NCBI RefSeq assembly: GCF_034347405.1
Contig: NZ_CP133778.1
Location: 5,554,501-5,618,500 of the forward strand
From: Pseudomonas sp. CCC3.1
Lineage (GTDB): Bacteria > Pseudomonadota > Gammaproteobacteria > Pseudomonadales > Pseudomonadaceae
Length of the DNA: 64,000 nucleotides
Direction: 5' to 3'
The position numbers and the translations under genes are program-made. Each line of letters begins with the position of its first letter. The stretch's first letter is position 1. Shown here in pieces: positions 53,837 to 61,700 of the stretch. The notes beneath the pieces are model-generated. The model worked only from the letters and a program-made list of their open reading frames with translations, ran no database searches and was not told the DNA's origin.

Positions 53837-53913
53837 GGCAAAAAGACCAACATCGCGGGTTTCACAGGGTGCGCATGATAGCGCAATGTTGGTCTTTTTC
53901 TGGATGTTGCAGA

Positions 53914-54867
53914 TCAGCGTGCGGCGAGCTTGCGCTCAATCGCATCCATCAACAGGGCGCCGATGTTAGTGCCAAAGGCGTTGTCTATTTCGCGGATGCA
54001 GGTCGGGCTGGTGACGTTGATTTCGGTCAGGTGCTCACCGATTACGTCCAAGCCTACAAACAACAGGCCTTTTTCACGCAGTGTTGGACCCACTTGGGCT
54101 GCAATCCAGCGATCCTTTTCGGTCAGCGGACGGGCTTCACCACGGCCACCAGCGGCCAGGTTGCCACGGGTTTCGCCTTGTGCCGGGATACGCGCCAGGC
54201 AATACGGAACAGGCTCGCCGTCGATCATCAGGATGCGTTTGTCGCCGTCCTTGATCGCTGGCAGGTAGCCTTGGGCCATGATTTGCTGAGTGCCGTTGGC
54301 GGTCAGGGTTTCGAGGATCACCGACAGGTTGGGATCGCCTACCCGATGGCGGAAAATCGACGTGCCGCCCATGCCGTCCAGCGGCTTGAGGATCACGTCG
54401 CCGTGCAGGGCAGCGAACTCACGCAGTACGTCGGCGCGGCGGCTGACCACAGTCGGCGGTGTGCACTGGGTGAACTGGGTGGCGAACAGTTTTTCGTTGC
54501 AGTCACGCAGGCTCTGCGGCTTGTTGACGATCAGCACACCGTCGCGCTCGGCTTGCTCCAGCAAATAGGTGGAGTACACAAACTCCATATCGAAGGGCGG
54601 GTCCTTGCGCATCAGGATCACGTCCAGATCGCTCAGGGCTGTGTCGGTTTCGGCCTCCAGCTCAAACCACTTCTCGGGGTTGGCGAACACTTTGAGCGGC
54701 TTCATCCGCGCACGGGCCTTGCCTTCGTTCAGGTAAAGGTCTTGCTGCTCCATATAGAACAGCGTCCAGCCGCGGTCCTGTGCGGCCAGCAACATGGCCA
54801 GCGAGCTGTCCTTTTTATAGGAGATGCCCGCAATGGGGTCCATGACAATCCCGACTCGAACGCTCAT
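53914..54867 (-). CDS. gshB: Glutathione synthetase
   Basis: A 317-residue ATP-grasp ligase that joins gamma-glutamylcysteine and glycine. It has the N-terminal VGIVMDPIAGI, the DVILKPLDGMGGTSIFR ATP loop near residue 155, and the ATP-grasp end FVGLDVIGEHLTEINVTSPTC near residue 270. It is a single gene or the head of gshB-tonB-algH-ruvX-pyrR-pyrB-pyrC'. Confidence 0.97.
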   Translation of the reverse strand: MSVRVGIVMDPIAGISYKKDSSLAMLLAAQDRGWTLFYMEQQDLYLNEGKARARMKPLKVFANPEKWFELEAETDTALSDLDVILMRKDPPFDMEFVYSTYLLEQAERDGVLIVNKPQSLRDCNEKLFATQFTQCTPPTVVSRRADVLREFAALHGDVILKPLDGMGGTSIFRHRVGDPNLSVILETLTANGTQQIMAQGYLPAIKDGDKRILMIDGEPVPYCLARIPAQGETRGNLAAGGRGEARPLTEKDRWIAAQVGPTLREKGLLFVGLDVIGEHLTEINVTSPTCIREIDNAFGTNIGALLMDAIERKLAAR

Positions 54868-55186
54868 GGCAAATTCCTTAAATAAATGGTGGGCAAAAGG
54901 CGTTATGCAACTAACGGTAGGAGCGAGCTTGCCTCGCGAGCTTTAAAAAGGTCAAAAGATCGCGAGGCAAGCTCGCTCCTACAGGTCATCTGCTGACTCA
55001 AAAAAGTGGCGCAAGAGTGGCGCTGAGTGTGGTCTGTGGTCAAGAAAAAACCGTCCGATAGATTGCAGGTCGCGTCTGTGCTAAAAAGGCTCGCACAGTG
55101 CTTGCAGCCCTTGTCCATCAAGGATTTACGGCTACAAGCCGCACAGTTGTCACAAAACGGGTCGCCGTGGCGATGGTAGAGCACAT
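54868..55186. other. Divergent intergenic region (319 bp) between gshB and pilG
   Basis: It holds REP copy 9 (54917-54983) and, between that and pilG, about 200 bases that must include the pilG operon promoter. There are several small inverted motifs but no confident sigma-54 or sigma-70 site, and no gene. Confidence 0.6.
54917..54983. repeat. REP-type palindrome, copy 9 (imperfect centre)
   Basis: A 67-bp main-family element with a diverged centre (GAGCTTTAAAAAGGTC). It is the only full copy lying upstream of two divergent genes rather than beyond a gene end. Confidence 0.9.
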
Positions 55187-55594
55187 ATGGATAAGCATTC
55201 CAGCGCCTTGAAGGTGATGGTGATCGACGATTCAAAGACCATTCGCCGCACCGCAGAAACGTTGCTGAAAAACGTGGGCTGCGAGGTCATTACGGCGATC
55301 GACGGTTTTGATGCCCTGGCCAAGATTGTCGACCATCATCCGCATATCATCTTTGTCGATATCATGATGCCGCGTCTGGATGGCTATCAGACGTGCGCAC
55401 TGATCAAGAACAACCGGGCGTTTAAAACCACGCCGGTGATTATGCTGTCGTCCAAGGATGGGTTGTTTGACAAGGCCAAGGGGCGGATTGTCGGATCTGA
55501 TCAATTTTTGACCAAGCCTTTCAGCCGAGATGAGCTGCTGAGTGCAATCAAGGCCCATGTGCCGGGTTTCAACGTCGTCCCGAACGCTCAATGA
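55187..55594 (+). CDS. pilG: Type IV pilus response regulator PilG
   Basis: A 135-residue single-domain CheY-like receiver. The phosphorylated aspartate is D58 in HIIFVDIMMPRLDG, with the acidic pair D14-D15 and the lysine in FLTKPFSRDE. It is the output regulator of the Pil-Chp system, favouring pilus extension in P. aeruginosa. It is the first gene of the operon, with pilH 41 bases downstream. Confidence 0.96.
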   Translation: MDKHSSALKVMVIDDSKTIRRTAETLLKNVGCEVITAIDGFDALAKIVDHHPHIIFVDIMMPRLDGYQTCALIKNNRAFKTTPVIMLSSKDGLFDKAKGRIVGSDQFLTKPFSRDELLSAIKAHVPGFNVVPNAQ

Positions 55595-55635
55595 CGCCGG
55601 CCAGTCGGCCGATCACCTTATAAATGGGGAACACC

Positions 55636-56013
55636 ATGGCTCGCATTCTGATCGTCGATGACTCGCCGACTGAAATGTACAAACTGACCAGCATGCTTGA
55701 AAAGCACGGTCATGAAGTGCTCAAGGCTGAAAACGGCGCAGATGGTGTGGCGCTGGCACGGCTGGAAAAGCCCGACCTGGTCATGATGGACATCGTGATG
55801 CCGGGCCTTAATGGTTTTCAGGCGACGCGCCAGTTGACCAAAGACGCCGAAACCACCCATATCCCGGTGATTATCGTGACCACCAAAGATCAAGATACCG
55901 ATAAGGTTTGGGGCACGCGCCAAGGGGCCAAGGACTACATCACCAAGCCGATCGATGAAGAGATGCTGATCAAGACGGTGACCTCGGTGTTAGCCAACAA
56001 ATCGGACAAGTGA
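55636..56013 (+). CDS. pilH: Type IV pilus response regulator PilH
   Basis: A 125-residue single-domain receiver with phospho-acceptor D52 (LVMMDIVMPGLNG), D8-D9 and the lysine in DYITKPIDEE. It acts against or alongside PilG, as a sink or for retraction control. The start MARILIVDDS at 55636 has a good GGGGAA ribosome site; an ATG at 55624 is in frame but overlaps that site. Confidence 0.96.
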   Translation: MARILIVDDSPTEMYKLTSMLEKHGHEVLKAENGADGVALARLEKPDLVMMDIVMPGLNGFQATRQLTKDAETTHIPVIIVTTKDQDTDKVWGTRQGAKDYITKPIDEEMLIKTVTSVLANKSDK

Positions 56014-56023
56014 TGGCCTTCTG

Positions 56024-56569
56024 ATGCCTGATTCACTGACGGCCTTCGAACTGCTGCTTGAGATAGACCAGCGCTGTCGCTCGCTGGCAGCGGGTGTGGT
56101 GCCTGTGCAAACGCAGGCCGAGGCCCAAGCCTGGAGCGGCATTGGCTTTCGCATGGGGGAGCACCGCTTTGTGGCGCCCTTGGGTGAAATTGCCGAAATC
56201 CTCCACGAGCCGCGCTTTACCTTGCTGCCGGGCGTAAAACCCTGGGTTAAAGGGGTGGCCAACCTGCGTGGGCAACTGTTGCCGATTATGGATCTGTGCG
56301 GCTTTTTCGCGATTGAGTTATCGCCCTTGCGCAAGCAGCGGCGCGTGCTGGTGCTGGAATACAAAGACGTATTTGTCGGTTTGCAAGTGGACGAAGTGCT
56401 GGGCATGCAGCACTTTGCCCAGTCCGAGCTGGACACCGATGTACAGGCCTTACCCGGCCTTTCGTTTGCGCCCTATATTCAGGGGCATTTCGCCGGTCAG
56501 CCCGCATGGTGGATTTTCAGCCCGTTCGCTCTGGCCCGGGCGCCGCAGTTTTGGGCTGTGGCGGTGTGA
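56024..56569 (+). CDS. pilI: CheW-like adaptor PilI
   Basis: A 181-residue CheW-fold adaptor that couples the receptor PilJ to the kinase ChpA. It has GIGFRMGEHRFVAPLGEIAEIL near residue 40, LPGVKPWVKGVANLRGQLLPIMDL near residue 68 and the VDEVLGMQHF segment. It is 10 bases after pilH. It is encoded in the order expected for the Pil-Chp operon. Confidence 0.94.
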   Translation: MPDSLTAFELLLEIDQRCRSLAAGVVPVQTQAEAQAWSGIGFRMGEHRFVAPLGEIAEILHEPRFTLLPGVKPWVKGVANLRGQLLPIMDLCGFFAIELSPLRKQRRVLVLEYKDVFVGLQVDEVLGMQHFAQSELDTDVQALPGLSFAPYIQGHFAGQPAWWIFSPFALARAPQFWAVAV

Positions 56570-56622
56570 ACAGGGCGTGCGTTTTACCTTCAGCTTTACT
56601 ACGGGATGCCAGGGCCTGATCG

Positions 56623-58680
56623 ATGAGCACAGCCAATACCGCTAAACCAATGGAAGGGTCGCGCAGTCGTTCGCAGATCATCGTGCTTTTTATCGCCCTG
56701 ATCGTGTTCATCATGCTGTTGTTCGCCAACTTTGCTTACCTCAACACCCAGTCCAACTACGACAAGCAATACATCAGCCACGCTGGCGAATTGCGCGTGT
56801 TGTCGCAACGTATCGCCAAAAACGCCACTGAAGCCGCCGCCGGTAAAGCCGCCGCATTCAAGTTGCTCAGCGACGCGCGCAACGACTTCAGCCAACGTTG
56901 GGGTTACTTGCAAAAAGGCGACCCGTCGACCGGCCTGCCGCCTGCGCCACCTACTGTGCACAAGGAAATGCAGGCCGTTCAGCGCGACTGGGAGCAGTTG
57001 CTGCAAAGCACCAACGCGATTCTGGCCAGCGAACAAACCGTATTGTCGTTGCATCAGGTGGCGGCCACCCTGGCCGAGACTGTGCCGCAGTTGCAGGTCG
57101 AGTACGAAAAGGTCGTCGAGATTTTGTTGCAGCGTGGAGCCCCGGCCAGCCAGGTTGCCCTGGCCCAGCGTCAGTCCTTGCTCGCTGAACGCATTTTAGG
57201 GGCGGTCAACACGGTGCTGGCCGGTGACGAGAGCGCCGCCCAGGCGGCTGATGCCTTTGGCCGTGATGCCAACCGTTTCGGGCAAGTGCTCAATGGCATG
57301 CTCGAAGGCAATGACGGGCTCAGAATTACTCGGGTTGAAGACAAAGACGCCCGCGCCCGGCTGCTGGAAATCTCGGAGCTGTTCCAGTTTGTGTCGGGTT
57401 CGGTGGACGAGATCCTCGAAACGTCGCCCCAGCTGTTTCAAGTGCGAGAGGCCGCCAATACCATTTTCAGCCTGTCGCAAACCATGCTCGACGAAGCGTC
57501 AACGCTGGCCAACGGTTTCGAAAATCTCGCCAGCGGGCGTTCGCTGGACATCATTGGCGGCTATGTTCTGGGCCTGCTGGCGCTGATGTCGATCATCCTC
57601 ATCGGGCTGGTGATGGTGCGCGAGACCAATCGTCAATTGCGTGAAACCGCTGAAAAGAACGAGCGAAATCAAAACGCGATCATGCGCTTGCTGGACGAAA
57701 TCGAAGACTTGGCGGACGGTGATCTGACAGTGACCGCGTCGGTGACCGAAGACTTCACCGGAGCGATTGCCGACTCCATCAACTACTCCATCGACCAACT
57801 GCGCGAATTGGTGGCCACCATTAACCTGACCGCGGGCCAGGTGGCAGCTGCCGTGCAGGAAACCCAGGCCACCGCCATGCAACTGGCCGATGCATCAGAG
57901 CATCAGGCTCAGCAGATCGCCGAGGCTTCTGGGGCGGTTCAGCAAATGGCCCAGTCGATTGATCAGGTCTCGGCCAATGCGTCCGAGTCGTCGGCGGTGG
58001 CGGAGCGTTCGGTGGCGATTGCCAACAAAGGCAATGAAGTGGTGCACAACACCATCCACGGCATGGACAACATTCGGGACCAGATTCAGGACACCGCCAA
58101 ACGGATCAAACGTTTGGGCGAGTCTTCTCAGGAAATCGGCGACATTGTCAGCCTGATTGATGACATTGCGGACCAAACCAACATTTTGGCGTTGAATGCG
58201 GCCATTCAGGCCTCGATGGCCGGTGATGCCGGGCGCGGCTTTGCGGTGGTAGCTGACGAGGTCCAGCGCCTGGCTGAACGTTCGTCGGCGGCGACCCGGC
58301 AAATCGAGACCCTGGTGCGGGCGATTCAGGCTGACACCAATGAAGCCGTGATCTCCATGGAACAAACCACCACCGAAGTGGTGCGCGGCGCGCGTTTGGC
58401 GCACGACGCCGGGGTGGCGCTGGAAGAAATCGAAGGCGTGTCACAGAACCTTGCTGACTTGATTCAGAGCATTTCCAACGCCGCGCAAGAGCAAACCACT
58501 TCAGCGTCACAAATTTCCCTGACCATGAACGTGATTCAGCAAATCACCAACCAGACCTCGTCCGGCTCGACCGCGACCGCTGACAGCATTGGCAACCTGG
58601 CAAAAATGGCCAGCCAACTGCGGCGCTCGGTGTCCGGTTTCACCTTGCCAGCCTCGCCCAAAACCCATGAGCCACAGTAG
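56623..58680 (+). CDS. pilJ: Methyl-accepting chemotaxis protein PilJ
   Basis: A 685-residue chemoreceptor. A first membrane helix lies near residues 20-40, and a large periplasmic part with two PilJ-type helical repeats carries the LRVLSQRIAKNA motif. The second membrane helix (IIGGYVLGLLALMSIILIGLVMV) is near residues 310-332. A HAMP region and the signalling tip (EIGDIVSLIDDIADQTNILALNAAIQA, read in two halves) follow. In P. aeruginosa it senses surface contact through pilin and feeds ChpA. Only 27 bases separate it from chpA, so pilK is absent. Confidence 0.95.
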   Translation: MSTANTAKPMEGSRSRSQIIVLFIALIVFIMLLFANFAYLNTQSNYDKQYISHAGELRVLSQRIAKNATEAAAGKAAAFKLLSDARNDFSQRWGYLQKGDPSTGLPPAPPTVHKEMQAVQRDWEQLLQSTNAILASEQTVLSLHQVAATLAETVPQLQVEYEKVVEILLQRGAPASQVALAQRQSLLAERILGAVNTVLAGDESAAQAADAFGRDANRFGQVLNGMLEGNDGLRITRVEDKDARARLLEISELFQFVSGSVDEILETSPQLFQVREAANTIFSLSQTMLDEASTLANGFENLASGRSLDIIGGYVLGLLALMSIILIGLVMVRETNRQLRETAEKNERNQNAIMRLLDEIEDLADGDLTVTASVTEDFTGAIADSINYSIDQLRELVATINLTAGQVAAAVQETQATAMQLADASEHQAQQIAEASGAVQQMAQSIDQVSANASESSAVAERSVAIANKGNEVVHNTIHGMDNIRDQIQDTAKRIKRLGESSQEIGDIVSLIDDIADQTNILALNAAIQASMAGDAGRGFAVVADEVQRLAERSSAATRQIETLVRAIQADTNEAVISMEQTTTEVVRGARLAHDAGVALEEIEGVSQNLADLIQSISNAAQEQTTSASQISLTMNVIQQITNQTSSGSTATADSIGNLAKMASQLRRSVSGFTLPASPKTHEPQ

Positions 58681-58707
58681 TGCGGCGCAATTCAGATTGG
58701 AGTTGTT

Positions 58708-61700
58708 ATGGTTGACCGGCACGACTATGTAGCCCTTGAGTGGGTTAAAGACGAGATTGCCGACACCTTGAAACAGGCTCGCGTGGCGCTCGATGACTAC
58801 GCCCGGCAACCCGCCGCGCAAGCGCTGGCGCAGTGTCTGGAACGCATTCATCAGGTGCATGGCAGTTTACTGATGGTCGAGTTTTACGGGGCTGCCTTAC
58901 TGGCTGAAGAGATGGAGCAGTTGGTGGTCGCCCTGCAACAGGGCCGGGTCAGCCAGCTCGACGAAGCCCTGCGCTTGTTGCAACAAGCGTTCAGCCAATT
59001 GCCGCTGTACCTTGATCGCGTGCACAGCGCCCGACGTGACTGGCCGTTGGTGGTGTTGCCGTTGCTCAACGATTTGCGCACCGCCCGTGGCGAGGCCCTG
59101 CTCTCTGAAACCAGTCTGTTCAGCCCCGAATTGCACACGCTGCCTGAGCTGGATCAGGCCGCCCTGGCCCACTTGCACCCGGCCGAGTGGCCGCACCAGA
59201 TACTGGCGTTGCAACACGCCTTGCATGACGCACTCCAAGGCTTGCTGGGCGAAGAAGACGCGCGCGCCAACCTGGAGCGGCTGGCTGATGTATTTGGCCA
59301 GCTTGAAAGCCTGTGTCAGGGCGCGCCGCTCAATGCCTTGTGGAAAGTCGCCTCGGCGCTGGTCGACGGCATGTTGCGGGGGCGCGTCGCCAATAGCCCG
59401 GCCTTGCGCAGCCTGCTGAGTGAATCGGAAAAAGAACTCAAGCGCCTGCTGGAGCAAGGCATCGAGGGCGTCAATCAGCCTGCGCCTGACGATTTGCTCA
59501 CCAGCCTGCTGTTTTACATCGCCAAAGCGGAACAGCCGACCACCAAAATGCTCGCGCTGAAAAATCGTTATGAGCTGGATGAAGCCATGCCCGATGCGGC
59601 CATGGTCGATGAAGAGCGGGCGCGACTGGCTGGCCCTGACCGAGACGCCATGCGCTCGGTGGTGGCGGCTTTGTGCGAAGAACTGGTGCGGGTCAAGGAG
59701 CGCCTCGACCTGTTTGTGCGCAGCGACCGCCTGCATGTCTCGGAGTTGAGCAGCCTGATGGCGCCTTTGCGGCAGATTGCCGACACGCTGGCGGTGCTCG
59801 GTTTTGGGCAGCCGCGCAAGGTCATCATCAACCAATTGGCCGTGGTGCAAGGCATCGCCCAAGGGCAGCGAGAACCGACTGACGCGGTCTTGATGGACGT
59901 GGCTGCGGCCCTGTTGTACGTCGAATCCACGTTGGCCGGAATGGTTGGCAGTGTCGAGCCTTCGTCCCGAGAAGAGAGCCGCCTGCCCACCACCGACTTG
60001 ATGCAGATCCACCAACTGGTGATCAAAGAAGCGCGCATCGGACTGGAAGAAGTCAAAGACCTGATCGCCGATTATCTGGCCGACAACCACGACCGCCAGC
60101 ACCTGCAAGCGCTGCCCGACCTGCTGACGCAAATCCGTGGCGCGCTGGCCATGATCCCCCTGAGCCGCGCCGCCAGCTTGCTGCAAGGCTGCCACGACTT
60201 TGTCGTCGAGCACCTGTTGGTCGGCCCGTTGCCGCGCAACGAGCAGTTGGACCATTTGGCGGATGCGTTGATCAGCATCGAATACTATCTGGAGCGACTC
60301 GCTCTGGACCCCGGAGCCGCGGGAGAAAAGGTGCTGGTACGGGCTGAAAAAAGCCTGGTCGAGCTGGGTTATGCGCCGGTCGAGCACAATGTGCCGGTGC
60401 TCAATGACCGGCTCAGCCCCAATGAAGTTATGGTCATGCACGACATGCAGATCCTGGATGATCCCCAGGTGATGCAAAGCCTGGCCGAGGTGCTGGCCGG
60501 CCCGCTGTCGGAGGTCAACCCACCGGCGCAACACATTCCCAGCAGTCTGTTGCCGCCGCCTGCGGGCGAAGAGCCCATCGATGAGGAGTTGCTGGAGGTC
60601 TTTCTGGAAGAGGCCGACGAAGTCCTGGTCGCCCTGCATGACGCCTTGCCGCAGTGGATCGCCAACCCGGCCGACAGTGCCGCGCTGGCTATCCTGCGGC
60701 GTTCTTTTCATACCCTCAAAGGCAGCGGGCGTATGGTCCGTGCGCTGGTGCTGGGCGAGCTGGCGTGGGCTGTCGAAAACCTGCTCAACCGCGTGATCGA
60801 GCACAAAGTGGCCCCCACCCCGGCGATGTATGAATTGTTGGATGAAGTGCTGGTGAAGCTGGCGCAATTGATTCAGGAATTTGCCGAAGGGAACCAGCGT
60901 CAGCACGAAGACGTCGATCAACTGGCCGCGCGTGCGCATTCTCTGTCCCGAGGCGAGCCGTTGCCGCTGTTGATCGAGCAGCAAACCCCCGGCTTCGACC
61001 CGCAATTGCTGGACATTTTTCGTCACGAAGCGCAAACCCACCTCGACAGCCTGAACCACTTTATTGACCTGGCCAGCGAGCAACTGCCGCTGTACGCCAC
61101 CGACGATTTGCAACTCGCCATGCACACCCTCAAAGGCAGTGCGCACATGGCGGGCGTGCTCAGAATGGCCGAGCTGGCAACGCCGCTGGATTATCTGGTG
61201 CGTGAATACAAGGCCCACAACATTGCGCTGGACATAGATGAAGTCCAATTGTTGCTGGAGGCCGACAGCTTGCTGCATCGCGGCCTCAAACAGCTCGATG
61301 TCGACCCGCTGAGCGAGATTCGCGGTGCTCGGGACTTGATCAAGCGTACTGAGCAATGCGTCTTGCGGCGCTTGCAAAGCATTTTGGACGCGCCCGCAGG
61401 CGGATTGACGACGGCGCGTGACCCGCAACGCACCGCCGAGTTTCTGGCGCAGAGCATGGACATTCTGTTTGATGCCGAAGACGTGCTGCGTCACTGGCGA
61501 CAGAACCCGCATGAGCGCGACGGGCTCGACACCTTGCTGGACCAACTGACCACGTTGGGCGAGTCGGCGTTTTTGCTGGATCTGCAACCCATCGACGCGC
61601 TGTGCGAAGCCTTGCTCGATGTGTACGGCGCCGTTGAAGAAAGCAGTTTGGTGGTGAGCGAGCGGTTCTTCCACGAGGCCGATGAGGCCCATGAAGCACT

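Noticed and set aside
54984..55186. Possible sigma-54 promoter before pilG (TCGCAC-N5-TTGCA near 55090-55105)
   Set aside because: The essential GG of the -24 element is not present, so the match is not credible.
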